From: Sporobacter sp038405045 | GTDB lineage: Bacteria; Bacillota; Clostridia; Oscillospirales; Oscillospiraceae | Assembly: GCA_038405045.1 (NCBI GenBank) | Contig: JBBZIV010000001.1 | Span: forward strand, 124,001-188,000 | Direction: 5' to 3' | DNA: 64,000 bases | Part shown: positions 41,836 to 50,639 of the stretch, one piece after another | How positions within the stretch are numbered: position 1 is the first letter of the stretch | How the letters are laid out: the number at the start of each line of letters is the position of its first letter | Notes under the pieces: generated by a model | Database searches by the model: none | What the model was told of the DNA's origin: nothing | Seen by the model: the letters and a program-made list of their open reading frames with translations, nothing else | Made by a program: the position numbers and the translations under genes

Positions 41836-43089
41836 ATGGATATGTCATTTCTTAAAAAACATGTGCCGAATAAGAAAGCGCTTGGCTTTTTAAAGTTTAT
41901 CGGGCCGGGCCTTCTCGTGACAGTTGGTTTTATTGACCCCGGCAACTGGGCGGCTAATATCGCTGCCGGATCACAGTTTGGCTACGGACTTTTATGGATG
42001 GTTACGCTCTCGACGCTGATGCTGATCGTTTTACAGCACAACGCCGCGCACCTCGGCATCGTCACAGGCAAATGTCTATCCGAAGCGGTAACGGAAAACT
42101 TTCGGCCATGGCTGAAAAACACGATCCTGACGTCGGCTGTGGCGGCAAGCGTTTCAACAGCGCTGGCGGAGCTTTTAGGCGGGGCAATTGCACTAAATAT
42201 GCTCTTTCATGTCCCCATTCGGCTCGGCTGCGTTTTTGTTCTGGCCCTCGTTTTGTTTTTGCAGCTTACAAACTCATATAAAAGGATTGAAAAGATCATT
42301 ATCGGCTTCGTCTCCCTCATTGGGCTGTCGTTTCTGTATGAGCTTTATATCGTCCCGCTTGACTGGGGCAGTGCCGCTGCCGGTTGGGTGACGCCGACCG
42401 TGCCATATGGCGCGATGCCCATCATCATGAGCGTCCTTGGCGCCGTTGTTATGCCGCATAATTTATTTTTGCACAGCGAAATTATTCAGTCACGCGAGTG
42501 GCATTTATCGGACGAGCACGTTATCAAAAAGCAGCTCAAGTATGAGTTTGCCGATACGCTTTTATCGATGGTGCTTGGCTGGGCCATCAACAGCGCCATG
42601 ATTCTCATCGCCGCGGCAACGTTTTTTAAGCAGGGAACGACTGTTACCGATCTGGCGCAGGCGCAGGTGATGCTGCAGCCAATATTGGGCAACGGCGCAG
42701 CCGTTATTTTTGCGTTGGCGCTTTTATTTGCCGGTGTTGCCTCGAGCATTACGGCCGGTATGGCGGGCGGGAGCATTTTTGCCGGAATGTTTGGAGAGCC
42801 TTATGATATCGGCGATCTTCACAGCAAGCTCGGCGTTATGATCACAATGGTGACGGCCGCTGGTGCCGTCTTCCTCATCCGGTCGCCTTTTGATGGGCTG
42901 ATTTATTCGCAGATGTTCTTGAGCATTCAGCTGCCGATAACCATCGTGACGCAAATTACGCTGACGTCGTCTAAAAAGGTGATGGGCAAATACGCCAATT
43001 CAAAGCTCGACACTGTTCTGCTCTGGCTGTTTGCCGGTGCCGTCATAGGACTTAATATTGCCCTGTTTGCGAGTTATTTGCTGAAATAA
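41836..43089 (+). CDS. Nramp-family divalent metal transporter
   Basis: A 417-residue proton-coupled transporter for Mn2+/Fe2+ with about eleven membrane helices. The metal-binding helix 1 motif FIDPGNWAANIAAG (DPGN) and helix 6 motif VVMPHNLFLHSEI (MPH) are both conserved. Helix 6 reads MPHN, the methionine that in this family favours soft transition metals over Mg2+/Ca2+. The start at 41836 is best spaced from AAGGA; an ATG two codons earlier is possible. A lipoprotein gene follows 13 bases later. Confidence 0.94.
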   Translation: MDMSFLKKHVPNKKALGFLKFIGPGLLVTVGFIDPGNWAANIAAGSQFGYGLLWMVTLSTLMLIVLQHNAAHLGIVTGKCLSEAVTENFRPWLKNTILTSAVAASVSTALAELLGGAIALNMLFHVPIRLGCVFVLALVLFLQLTNSYKRIEKIIIGFVSLIGLSFLYELYIVPLDWGSAAAGWVTPTVPYGAMPIIMSVLGAVVMPHNLFLHSEIIQSREWHLSDEHVIKKQLKYEFADTLLSMVLGWAINSAMILIAAATFFKQGTTVTDLAQAQVMLQPILGNGAAVIFALALLFAGVASSITAGMAGGSIFAGMFGEPYDIGDLHSKLGVMITMVTAAGAVFLIRSPFDGLIYSQMFLSIQLPITIVTQITLTSSKKVMGKYANSKLDTVLLWLFAGAVIGLNIALFASYLLK

Positions 43090-43102
43090 GGCAGGTGAGA
43101 TT

Positions 43103-44245
43103 TTGAAACGGATATCAGCTGTTATTCTAATCGGCGTCCTGCTCCTGTCAGCCTCTTCCTGTAAAAACACGCAAACGGCGACCGGGCAGAACGGTCAAAA
43201 CACGGATGCGGTGACGCCAAGTGTATCGGCACCGACGACCGACGCGACATCGAATCCTGAAAACGCGATTCAATTGCAAGGGACGATTGGCACGCTGCCC
43301 GTTCATATGACGCTTATCATAAAGGCAGGGAAGGTGACAGGGTCGTATTACTACGACACCATCAAGCAGGCAATAAAGCTTGACGGGATGACTGAAGTAA
43401 ATAGAATGATTAACTTCAGCGAATACGGCGCAGATGGAAAGGAGACTGGTAAATTTGACGGCTGGTACACGCCCGGTATCAGCTTAACCGGCTTATGGAC
43501 AAATGCCAAAACCAATGAAATACTGAAGTTTAACCTGAATGTCATCGATGGTATTCCGAAAGATGCTGTTTGGTCCGGCGAATGGAATCGGAAAAATTCC
43601 GGGTTATTTGACGATTCGACGCTCGTTATCTATAACGAGACGAAAACGAGCTTTGACTTTCAGATCAGCGCTTATTTTGGCGGCCACATGGGCTTTTTTG
43701 ACGGGACGGCAACGATCAGCGGGAATACTGCCATCTGTACGCAAGACGACACCGGCGCTGTTATTACGATGAAACTGAAAAATGGCGATATCGAGCTGGA
43801 TGCCAATAAAGAAGCCGACGGATACGGGGGGGCAGGTGTCACTTTTGAGGGAACCTATACGAAAGACGAACCGCCTGAATTCACATTGTTAAATACAGGC
43901 TATGTCAGCAGCAAGGCGCAGGAGGACACGTTTAAAGCCCTCGTCGGGGCGGATGCCGAGCTGTTTTTAAACACGGCGCAGATTAAAGACGACCTCGAGG
44001 ATTTAGACGGATATCACGCGACGTGCTACCACTGGTGGGTCATTGGGCTTGCTGGTTACAATGAATCCGTTGTGATGTTTCTGCCGGATGGGACGATTTG
44101 CGCGGCTGTTTTAGACCCCGGCACCGAAATCGTCAAGGTGTATACAAACAGCCCCGCCATAAAGAGTGTCCCGAAAACGATTCAGGCGTGGATCGATACG
44201 TTGCACGTAAAAGACGTTAAATTCATCACAAGCCAAAAAGATTAA
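43103..44245 (+). CDS. Predicted lipoprotein of unknown function
   Basis: A 380-residue lipoprotein. The signal peptide KRISAVILIGVLLLSASSC has a lipobox with the cysteine at residue 20, followed by a Thr/Gln/Asn-rich linker to about residue 55. The rest is predicted beta-rich, with two partially similar segments (residues ~57-145, TIGTLPVHMTLIIKAGKVTG; and ~150-250, KDAVWSGEWNRKNSGLFDD). The last 100 residues contain ATCYHWWVIGLAG. No family was recognised. Start is TTG 43103 after CAGGTGAG. Location directly behind the Nramp gene suggests co-transcription. Confidence 0.7.
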   Translation: MKRISAVILIGVLLLSASSCKNTQTATGQNGQNTDAVTPSVSAPTTDATSNPENAIQLQGTIGTLPVHMTLIIKAGKVTGSYYYDTIKQAIKLDGMTEVNRMINFSEYGADGKETGKFDGWYTPGISLTGLWTNAKTNEILKFNLNVIDGIPKDAVWSGEWNRKNSGLFDDSTLVIYNETKTSFDFQISAYFGGHMGFFDGTATISGNTAICTQDDTGAVITMKLKNGDIELDANKEADGYGGAGVTFEGTYTKDEPPEFTLLNTGYVSSKAQEDTFKALVGADAELFLNTAQIKDDLEDLDGYHATCYHWWVIGLAGYNESVVMFLPDGTICAAVLDPGTEIVKVYTNSPAIKSVPKTIQAWIDTLHVKDVKFITSQKD

Positions 44246-44315
44246 CAAATTTGTGATAAATAACCCCTTAAAAAAGCATACTCTGTGCGTAGATTATAAT
44301 AAAGAAGGCGATTTG

Positions 44316-44987
44316 ATGTATCCGCAATTCAAGGAGAAAACCTTTTTTTCACGCGTTTTTTTCAATATGACGTGGGCCCTTGTGCTGACAGCACTGACAG
44401 CCTACGGCATTGCCAGCTATCCGCCCTTTATTGATGCCGTTATGTCCAATTGGACGGGCCTGTTTATCCTGATGATTCTGGAGGTTGTTCTCGTCTTTTT
44501 CTTGTCACGGCGCATTATGGTCATGAGTATCGGCGCGGCGTATCTTGGCCTTATTGTGTTTTCACTCGTCAACGGCGTGACGCTGTCGCTGATCTTTGTT
44601 GTTTATGATATCTCATCTATCTTCATCGTATTTTTTGCAGCAGCGGGGCTGTTTCTCGTGATGGGCCTGTTCGGTTTCGTGACGAAAACCGACCTGTCAC
44701 CCATTGGGCGCTTTCTGATTATGGGACTGTTCGGCATCATCATCGCCTCCTTAATTAATCTTTTTATCGGAAGCGAGATGCTGATGTACCTGTTCAGCTT
44801 TGTGGCTGTCTTGATTTTCTCAGGCCTGACTGCCTATGATATGCAGTGGCTTAAACGCGTTTATGAGAGCGGCGGCCTCACGCCGGAGCAGTTTGAAAAG
44901 TTTGCCATCATCGGGGCCTTAAAACTCTATCTGGATCTCATTAACCTGTTTCTGAACCTCCTGCGGATTTTTGGACGTCGGCGATGA
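44316..44987 (+). CDS. Bax inhibitor-1 (YccA/YetJ-like) membrane protein
   Basis: A 223-residue protein with seven membrane helices. Family blocks: RVFFNMTWALVLTALTAYGI, LSLIFVVYDISSIFIVFFAA, GLTAYDMQWLKRVYE, and the C-terminal ALKLYLDLINLFLNLLRIFG, which is the BI-1 hallmark ending. Related YetJ conducts Ca2+ in a pH-dependent way; that role here is inferred. The start at 44316 has GAAGGCG upstream, a better site than the earlier in-frame ATG at 44253. Its stop overlaps the next start (ATGA). Confidence 0.92.
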   Translation: MYPQFKEKTFFSRVFFNMTWALVLTALTAYGIASYPPFIDAVMSNWTGLFILMILEVVLVFFLSRRIMVMSIGAAYLGLIVFSLVNGVTLSLIFVVYDISSIFIVFFAAAGLFLVMGLFGFVTKTDLSPIGRFLIMGLFGIIIASLINLFIGSEMLMYLFSFVAVLIFSGLTAYDMQWLKRVYESGGLTPEQFEKFAIIGALKLYLDLINLFLNLLRIFGRRR

Positions 44988-45649
44988 TGTGTCTGAAACC
45001 GGACATTTTCAAAGCTTTCTACGCGGCTAGAAATGATGCAAACGCCGTGCCGATGGCGGCTTATATGAAGAACAAATTTCCGTATCTCGGCATTAAAACG
45101 CCGGAGCGCAAAATGCTCTGCAGCGCTTTTCTGAAGGAGATGAAAAAAGACCGCAGCATTGACTGGCCTTTCATTTGGACCTGCTATGACCTGCCTGAGC
45201 GCGAGTTTCAATATCTGGCGCTTACGTATCTGGAAACCGTAAAAAAGCTTCTCGTACCGGAAGATATCCCGGCGCTTGAAAAGCTTGTGACGACGAAGTC
45301 GTGGTGGGACACGGTCGATACGATTGACGCCTTTGTCGGTGATTTGTGCTTGCGATATCCAAGCGTGAAACAGACGGCTATCCCGCGCTGGATTGCAAGC
45401 GACAACATTTGGCTCAAACGCATTGCGATTGATTTTCAGCTGCAATACCGGGAGAAGACGGACACGGCTGTATTAAGCTGCGCAATCCTGTCAAACACCG
45501 GGTCGAAGGAATTCTTCGTCAACAAGGCGATCGGCTGGGCGCTGCGGGAGTATTCCAAAACGAACAAGGCCTGGGTACGCCGCTTTGTTGATGAAAACAA
45601 AAACACGCTGAGCGCGCTCAGCGTGAAGGAAGCCAGCAAATACATATGA
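44984..45649 (+). CDS. DNA alkylation repair protein (AlkD-like)
   Basis: A 221-residue HEAT-repeat protein of the AlkC/AlkD glycosylase group, which removes alkylated bases. Typical blocks: YMKNKFPYLGIKTPERKML, YDLPEREFQYLALTYL, TTKSWWDTVDTID (tryptophans and aspartate of the active site), and FVNKAIGWALREYSKTN. The ATG overlaps the stop of the BI-1-like gene by four bases, indicating translational coupling. The C-terminus ends ALSVKEASKYI, as in full-length relatives. Confidence 0.93.
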   Translation: MMCLKPDIFKAFYAARNDANAVPMAAYMKNKFPYLGIKTPERKMLCSAFLKEMKKDRSIDWPFIWTCYDLPEREFQYLALTYLETVKKLLVPEDIPALEKLVTTKSWWDTVDTIDAFVGDLCLRYPSVKQTAIPRWIASDNIWLKRIAIDFQLQYREKTDTAVLSCAILSNTGSKEFFVNKAIGWALREYSKTNKAWVRRFVDENKNTLSALSVKEASKYI

Positions 45650-45660
45650 AACTAAATAAT

Positions 45661-45695
45661 AATGGCAGCCCGCCGTTTTGTTGGGCTGCCATTGC
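45661..45695 (+). terminator. Bidirectional terminator-like hairpin
   Basis: AATGGCAGCCC and GGGCTGCCATT pair perfectly around an 11-base loop between two convergent genes. T-tracts are short on both sides. Confidence 0.65.
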
Positions 45696-45696
45696 A

Positions 45697-46665
45697 TTAC
45701 CCGGCATGATCCATATGCGGCGTCGATTGTCGGCGCATATCCTTAACGTAGGAGCTGCCGCGCATCGACTTTGCCTTTTTCTTCAGCTCTGCGGCAACGT
45801 CGGACACCTCTAGAAAGGTTGAAAACGTTCTGTACTCGTTCGTCACGATCCCGAGCGAGATGGTCATAATCGGATAGACCGTTTTATTGCCCTGTCGGCT
45901 GTATGTGACAATAAAGCCGTTTTCCAGATCCGCGGGTTCGTAAAGCGCGCGGATTCTGAAATCAAATTTCTCAATAATGTCCTTGCAGATCATTTCGGCA
46001 CAGAAGGGGTCAATAACAACAATAAAATCGTCACCGCCAATATGACCAACAAAAGCGCTGCTGTCACAGCCTTTTGCCGCGTCAAGTAGGATATCAGCCG
46101 TCAGCTTAATGGCGCTGTCGCCTTTCGAGAAGCCATAGACATCGTTATACGCTTTGAAATTATCGAGGTCGGCATAAATCGCGGCAAAAGGTGCGGCTTT
46201 CTGAATGCGGCTTTCGAGCTCTCGTTGTATTTCCAGATTACCGGGCAAACCGGTGAGAGGATTTGCATCCCTGTTCCGGTCAATGCGCCGGAGCGTATTT
46301 TTAACACGGCTTAAAAGCTCCCTGTTGTCAAACGGTTTAACAATATAATCGTCGGCCCCGAGCTCAAGGCCAATGAGCATATCCTCGTGATTATCCTGAC
46401 CGGTCAGCATGATAATGGGCATGAGATTATTGCTTTCCGATTCGCGCAGCAGACGGCAGATTTCAAAACCGCTGATGTCCGGCATGACGACATCCAACAA
46501 GAGAAGATCCGGCTTTTCTTCGCGCACAAGTCGCAGTCCCTCTTCACCGTTGATCGCCCGTATCACGTCAAACCCGGCCGGTATTAAGGCGATTGCAATG
46601 ACTTTGGCATAAAAATTGCTGTCGTCTATCAGCAGAATTTTTTTCTTTGTCAAACAGCCCACCAC
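45697..46665 (-). CDS. Receiver-domain protein with GGDEF-like output (GGDDF)
   Basis: A 322-residue response regulator. The receiver (residues 8-125) has KKILLIDDSNF, DLLLLDVVMPDISGFE with the phospho-aspartate, MLTG and DDYIVKPFDN with the conserved lysine. The second domain is a diguanylate cyclase fold with NPLTGLPGN and AAIYADLDNFKAYNDVYG. The active-site loop reads HIGGDDFIVVI, GGDD instead of GGDE/GGEE, so catalysis may be weak or lost. No RxxD inhibitory site was noted. No kinase is adjacent. The first codon at 46665 (MVGCLTKKK) is uncertain; starts nearer LTKKKILL are possible. Confidence 0.88.
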   Translation of the reverse strand: MVGCLTKKKILLIDDSNFYAKVIAIALIPAGFDVIRAINGEEGLRLVREEKPDLLLLDVVMPDISGFEICRLLRESESNNLMPIIMLTGQDNHEDMLIGLELGADDYIVKPFDNRELLSRVKNTLRRIDRNRDANPLTGLPGNLEIQRELESRIQKAAPFAAIYADLDNFKAYNDVYGFSKGDSAIKLTADILLDAAKGCDSSAFVGHIGGDDFIVVIDPFCAEMICKDIIEKFDFRIRALYEPADLENGFIVTYSRQGNKTVYPIMTISLGIVTNEYRTFSTFLEVSDVAAELKKKAKSMRGSSYVKDMRRQSTPHMDHAG

Positions 46666-46806
46666 ACTTCTTTCAGCACATGCCTTATATATCGGATGAA
46701 TTTTCCATAACTATATGATAATAATTGAGAAAATTATTAATATTTTCATATCTGTAAATTTAAGGGCGTGTCGGTACAAAATAACCTACAAAATTGTTCT
46801 AAAATC

Positions 46807-46836
46807 TTGCGCTTAAAAAAAGATGGTCAGTATAAT
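46807..46836 (+). promoter_or_regulatory. Possible promoter at the left edge of the toxin array
   Basis: TTGCGC (46807-46812) and TATAAT (46831-46836) are 18 bases apart. It could drive cassette 1, but no ribosome site follows before the first ATG of that frame. Confidence 0.4.
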
Positions 46837-46905
46837 TAGGCCTAGGCAAATATAAAAGATGCGGTAAGTTATTTCAACGTTCCGTCAGAAATCAAATCCA
46901 ATTTG

Positions 46906-47619
46906 ATGCAACAGGGTCCCGAACTTGCGAATAACAGGGAAAAGGGATATAATGGAATATGGAAAGAGATATACGATGAAAATGTTTTTGATACGAGGAG
47001 TAGTACAACTAGCAGTGGGAATTTTTATGGAAAAACAGATAGAAAGCAACTCGCTGGAATACTTGATGAAAGAAATGCAGCAGACAAGATAGGATTGCTT
47101 GATGACTTCATTAAGGAAAATCATATTGATAATTTGGCGCTCACAAGTGAGGAAATACTAAAGGTTACATATGGCGATGTGCAGCTTGCCAAGAATGTTA
47201 TCATAGCGACGAAAGAAGTTGTTCCGGGGAAAACGGTATTAGAATTGGTAGACATTTTTAAGATTCCGGACGATCCAAAATCCGGTTCGCTGAGTTCATA
47301 TCAAACGAGGATCTGGTATAAGTGGCGGGAGTCAATGTTCGACTGGAGGCTGGATTACAATAAGCCGCTTAAGGAGGTCGCAAGAGCTGCATTTAATATG
47401 AGAAATGAGGCAAGGTCAAAGGCGAGGGAATTGATGTTGGATCGAGTGTTAGCAGAAGCATTAATGAAAAATGATAGAAATTGGACATTCGATGATTTTG
47501 TACAATATAAAATTGCTAAGAAAAACGTATTTGACGAAGACCTTTGGAAAGACATTATTGAAAGTGCTACGAAATCTAGAGAAGATGTTGACCGATTATT
47601 TGGCTTGATTTGGGGGTGA
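46906..47619 (+). CDS. Cassette 1 toxin module (unknown C-terminal domain)
   Basis: The frame is open from 46846 and the first ATG is 46906, without a ribosome site, so this is probably a headless module. A degenerate form of the array linker is seen in NREKGYNGIWKEIYDENVFD (compare GQGYNGINTLEKLYDEAVH in the others). The remaining ~200 residues are helical and charged (ending SREDVDRLFGLIWG) and resemble no toxin family I can name. It is followed four bases later by a likely immunity gene. The linker divergence marks it as the oldest or a foreign member. Confidence 0.6.
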   Translation: MQQGPELANNREKGYNGIWKEIYDENVFDTRSSTTSSGNFYGKTDRKQLAGILDERNAADKIGLLDDFIKENHIDNLALTSEEILKVTYGDVQLAKNVIIATKEVVPGKTVLELVDIFKIPDDPKSGSLSSYQTRIWYKWRESMFDWRLDYNKPLKEVARAAFNMRNEARSKARELMLDRVLAEALMKNDRNWTFDDFVQYKIAKKNVFDEDLWKDIIESATKSREDVDRLFGLIWG

Positions 47620-47623
47620 TGAA

Positions 47624-47947
47624 ATGGACAGAAGATTATTTGAGGTGCTGTTATCAGGTAACAACTATGTGTTTGGTTTTGCTGGTTTTGAAGAAAGCGA
47701 AGATTTTTCTAAAATAATGAAGATCATAGAAGAGGAAATCAGACCAAATCGCTGTAACGGTGGAGGCCTGGAAGATAAGCTTGGATATTTTGATAAAGAC
47801 GGGTTTCGCGTTGAAGTCGAGTTTAACTCAATAATGGGAAATTTCTTGGTTTATCAAGGCCAAAGATCAGATGAGAATCTAGCCAAAATTCGAGAATGGG
47901 CCAAGATAATATTTGATAATTTAATGTTGGGCATTGGAAACAAATAA
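47624..47947 (+). CDS. Cassette 1 probable immunity protein
   Basis: A 107-residue acidic cytoplasmic protein (starts MDRRLFEVLLSGNNYVFGFA), placed directly after toxin module 1 with GGGGGTGATGAA before the ATG. Size, charge and position fit an immunity protein; no family was recognised. Confidence 0.65.
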   Translation: MDRRLFEVLLSGNNYVFGFAGFEESEDFSKIMKIIEEEIRPNRCNGGGLEDKLGYFDKDGFRVEVEFNSIMGNFLVYQGQRSDENLAKIREWAKIIFDNLMLGIGNK

Positions 47948-47986
47948 ATAGTATCGGAGTACAATATAAGGTACCTATTGAAAAAC

Positions 47987-48027
47987 GAAAAAATCCCGCC
48001 TCCGTCAATACGAAGGTGGGATTTTTC
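47987..48027 (+). terminator. Terminator at the cassette 1/2 junction
   Basis: AAAAATCCCGCCT pairs with AGGTGGGATTTTT around a 14-base loop. It closes cassette 1; the open frame of cassette 2 runs through it. It is unrelated in sequence to the hairpin at the other junctions. Confidence 0.75.
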
Positions 48028-48029
48028 AT

Positions 48030-48812
48030 GTAGTTACCGCTCAAACCACCTCCCTCCCACATCCCGCATCCGTCGAATCCATCCGGCAGGCGTATGAAAA
48101 GCTGATCACAGAGCAGCAGGCAGCCAACGCGGAAAATCTCGCGGCGGAGAACAGAGCTCGCAGCCTCGCCGATGTCTATCGGGAGAAGGTTCAGCCGGAG
48201 GGCCCGGGTAATGGCGATAACAGCGCGGGACCGGTTGAAAACAACGCGGGACCGGTTGAAAACAACGCGGGACCGGTTGAAAACAACGCGGGACAGGGAT
48301 ATAATGGCATTGACACATTAGAGAAGCTCTACGATGAGGCGGTACATAGTAAAGGGATTGAGAGCGCGGGGGATGGCGGACAATATACTCAAAAAATCAA
48401 ATGGGGCATACAAGATGTCGAGGTCAGACCTGCAGGAAAGGGATTTTTTGGCCAGAGGACACAGCAGATTAATCCTCGAGTAGATGCTTATGAGCTTAAA
48501 ATAAATCCCAATAACGAGAGCTATTATCTCAAATCCCCGGCTGGCGGTTATGTTCAATATGAAAACATGGTAAACGATGTCGTAATGGACGGAAAACTTG
48601 TCATACAACAAAAATCGTTTTACCATGTTAATGAGTTACCCGATTTCGCAAGAAATAAGGTCTTACAAGAAGCCATGAGGCAGGTAGAAGCAGCAAATAG
48701 TGTCGGCTATACCGTTGAGTGGCTTGTTTCTGATCCAAAAGCTGTAGCACAATTGGCCGACTTTTTCATAAGCAAAAACATAAATATCGTTGTCAGGTAT
48801 TTCCCGGAATAG
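48030..48812 (+). pseudogene. Cassette 2 orphan toxin module (Tox-REase-5-like nuclease), headless
   Basis: The frame is open from 47982 but has no ATG, GTG or TTG until 48567, deep inside the toxin domain, so it cannot be translated by itself. It encodes the shared linker (ASVESIRQAYEKLITEQQAA to LEKLYDEAVHSKG) with a triplicated GPVENNA unit, then a ~145-residue toxin domain. The end SFYHVNELPDFARNKVLQEA and VEWLVSDPKAVAQLADFF, closing with NIVVRYFPE, resembles the restriction-endonuclease-fold toxin Tox-REase-5 (a DNase); this assignment is by pattern only. An immunity gene follows. Confidence 0.65.
48059..48372 (+). repeat. Shared toxin linker, copy in cassette 2
   Basis: Homologous to the linkers at 49453, 51673, 53779, 55346 and 56829. 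This copy alone contains three tandem 21-base units (48218-48290, each GCGGGACCGGTTGAAAACAA plus one base). Confidence 0.85.
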
Positions 48813-48827
48813 AGCAGGAGGATTATC

Positions 48828-49181
48828 ATGGAAATAATAATTGCAGATAAGCTCGAGAATATTATCCGAGCGCTGAATTTCAAGGATTCAGAAGCGGAGA
48901 AAATTGAGGACCCGTTGTTGAGTAATTACTTAAAGTATGTCCATGTCTTAGGGCAACTGGAGACTAAGGCTATTAAAGAAAATAGCTTATCGGAGATTAG
49001 CAACTTGTTTTACAGCCGATATTATTGGTTTAATCAGTTTAAGGAAAGATATTTTGCATTGTTTGGCCACGATGAGGGGCTGGGACAACAGAGTTTTAAG
49101 ATGCTAAGCGACTATAACGAGCGATTTCCCGGGAAAATGGACTGGGGCATAATAGAACAGATCGAGAATGGTTCCATTTGA
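48828..49181 (+). CDS. Cassette 2 probable immunity protein
   Basis: A 117-residue helical, acidic protein (MEIIIADKLENIIRALNFKD onward) with a strong site AGCAGGAGGATTATC before the ATG, 15 bases after the toxin stop. No family recognised; the assignment rests on position. Its good ribosome site contrasts with the headless toxin, so immunity could be expressed without toxin. Confidence 0.65.
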   Translation: MEIIIADKLENIIRALNFKDSEAEKIEDPLLSNYLKYVHVLGQLETKAIKENSLSEISNLFYSRYYWFNQFKERYFALFGHDEGLGQQSFKMLSDYNERFPGKMDWGIIEQIENGSI

Positions 49182-49363
49182 TATGGGTCGATGATGACCC
49201 CCATACAATCTTTTGATCATGCGATTTTTCGCTTTGCGCGACTTACCACCCCATCGCGCAAAATCAAACCCCTATGAAAACAGTCTCTCGGCCCACACTG
49301 CGGGCTGATGTCAGCCGCGCCGGGGCCGCTTGCGACCCGGGTATATAAACTTGCTGTTAACAT

Positions 49364-49394
49364 ACAAAAGCTCGGCTGCTGCCGGGCTTTTGTT
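49364..49394 (+). repeat. Cassette-junction hairpin, copy 1 (before cassette 3)
   Basis: ACAAAAGCTCGGC and GCCGGGCTTTTGT pair with one mismatch around TGCT, preceded by GTTAACAT and followed by TTTTT. It can act as terminator of cassette 2; its sequence recurs at four later junctions. Confidence 0.8.
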
Positions 49395-49404
49395 TTTACG
49401 GTGA

Positions 49405-50154
49405 CGGTGGAGGGGGCGATCCAACAGCGCGGGAATCCAACCTGCCGCATGCCCCGCATCTATCGAATCCATCCGGCAGGCGTATGAAAAGCTGATCACA
49501 GAGCAGCAGACAGCCAACGTGCAAAATCTCGCGGCGGAGAACAAGGTTCGTGATCTGACTGATGTCTATCGGGAGAAGGTTCAGGCAAATGGCGCGGGAG
49601 CTGACGCCGTCAGCGCGCAACCGGTTGAAAACAGCGCCGGACAGGGATATAATGGAATTAATACTTTGGAGAAGCTCTACGACGAGGCGGTACATAGTAA
49701 AGGTATAGACGGCGCGGGGGATGTAGGAAAAGTAATAACCGAAATCAGGTACAAGCCTTCTTCTGGAGTAACCCTTAAAGCGAATCCGAACAAAACCACC
49801 ACAGTTATCGGTAACTTTGAAAAAGACATGAAAAATATTGTAAATGAAATGGGTAACGTGAAGTCTTCGTATTTCGGTGCAAAGAAAGGTGGATTCAACG
49901 TCCTCAACGTTCCAGATGATATGTATAAAAATGCTGATCAGTTTTGGGATGAAGTCAACGTAAAATGGTTAGATGAAGCGATTTCCCGAGGCGATGATTT
50001 TATTCTGGCGACGAAACCGACAACCGATGTGCTCTGGAAAATTGATCCTGTATCAAGAACTAAAACTTTAACAGGGTTTGGCCGGGAATACCAACACATG
50101 CTTGACAACGGATATGTCTATGATTCTCTTTCAAACATGATGGTAAAAAAGTGA
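49405..50154 (+). CDS. Cassette 3 orphan toxin module
   Basis: The frame opens just after a TGA at 49402; the only usable start is a GTG at 49519 inside the linker and it has no ribosome site, so the module is probably silent. After the linker (ends DEAVHSKGIDGAG) comes a ~130-residue domain with GFNVLNVPDDMYKNADQFWD, WLDEAISRGDDFILATKPT and LTGFGREYQHMLDNGYVYD. This combination recurs at the C-termini of Rhs- and CDI-type toxins, but I cannot name its activity. An immunity gene starts nine bases later. Confidence 0.65.
   Translation, partial: RWRGRSNSAGIQPAACPASIESIRQAYEKLITEQQTANVQNLAAENKVRDLTDVYREKVQANGAGADAVSAQPVENSAGQGYNGINTLEKLYDEAVHSKGIDGAGDVGKVITEIRYKPSSGVTLKANPNKTTTVIGNFEKDMKNIVNEMGNVKSSYFGAKKGGFNVLNVPDDMYKNADQFWDEVNVKWLDEAISRGDDFILATKPTTDVLWKIDPVSRTKTLTGFGREYQHMLDNGYVYDSLSNMMVKK
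49453..49725 (+). repeat. Shared toxin linker, copy in cassette 3
   Basis: Encodes PASIESIRQAYEKLITEQQ, DLTDVYREKVQANGAGADAV and GQGYNGINTLEKLYDEAVHS. Several stretches match cassettes 4-6 base for base. Confidence 0.85.
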
Positions 50155-50163
50155 GGTATAGTA

Positions 50164-50631
50164 ATGCAAGATTATGAAATGATGGTACGAGAATGCTACA
50201 AACCAATAATCAATCAATATAAGTACCAGTTTGAGAAACTGGATAGCGATGAATTTTTTCTTATAGGAAACGGATTCGCTTTATATATTTTTGTCGACCG
50301 TAGAGATAAAAGGTCTGATGTCTGGTTTGTTTCCCTTGATAAAAATGGAATAATTAAAACGCACAGCCTAATGGATGTGATGGAGAGCCGTTTTGATGAG
50401 TACGACTCTAGTTGCTATGGGAACCCTAAATCTCCTGATGAACAAGTAAAAGGATATATGCGTTTTGACGTTTCAGGACTATCAAGGCACTGCGATGATA
50501 TACTTACCGGTGATCCGCAATGGATAAATCGAATTATTGCAGAGGGTAACTACAGTCGTCATGTTGCTCGGTTCCTTGCACCATATTTCAGAGCTCAAGG
50601 ATATACGGTGGTTGTTAGGGAAGAAAACTAA
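50164..50631 (+). CDS. Cassette 3 probable immunity protein
   Basis: A 155-residue cytoplasmic protein (MQDYEMMVRECYKPIINQYK onward), with GTGAGGTATAGTA before the ATG and nine bases after the toxin stop. It is A+T-rich compared with the linkers. Not recognised; assigned by position. Confidence 0.65.
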   Translation: MQDYEMMVRECYKPIINQYKYQFEKLDSDEFFLIGNGFALYIFVDRRDKRSDVWFVSLDKNGIIKTHSLMDVMESRFDEYDSSCYGNPKSPDEQVKGYMRFDVSGLSRHCDDILTGDPQWINRIIAEGNYSRHVARFLAPYFRAQGYTVVVREEN

Positions 50632-50639
50632 TCGACGTA

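Noticed and set aside
48218..48295. Short regularly repeated units as a possible CRISPR or satellite
   Set aside because: Three contiguous in-frame 21-base units without spacers are coding linker repeats, not CRISPR.
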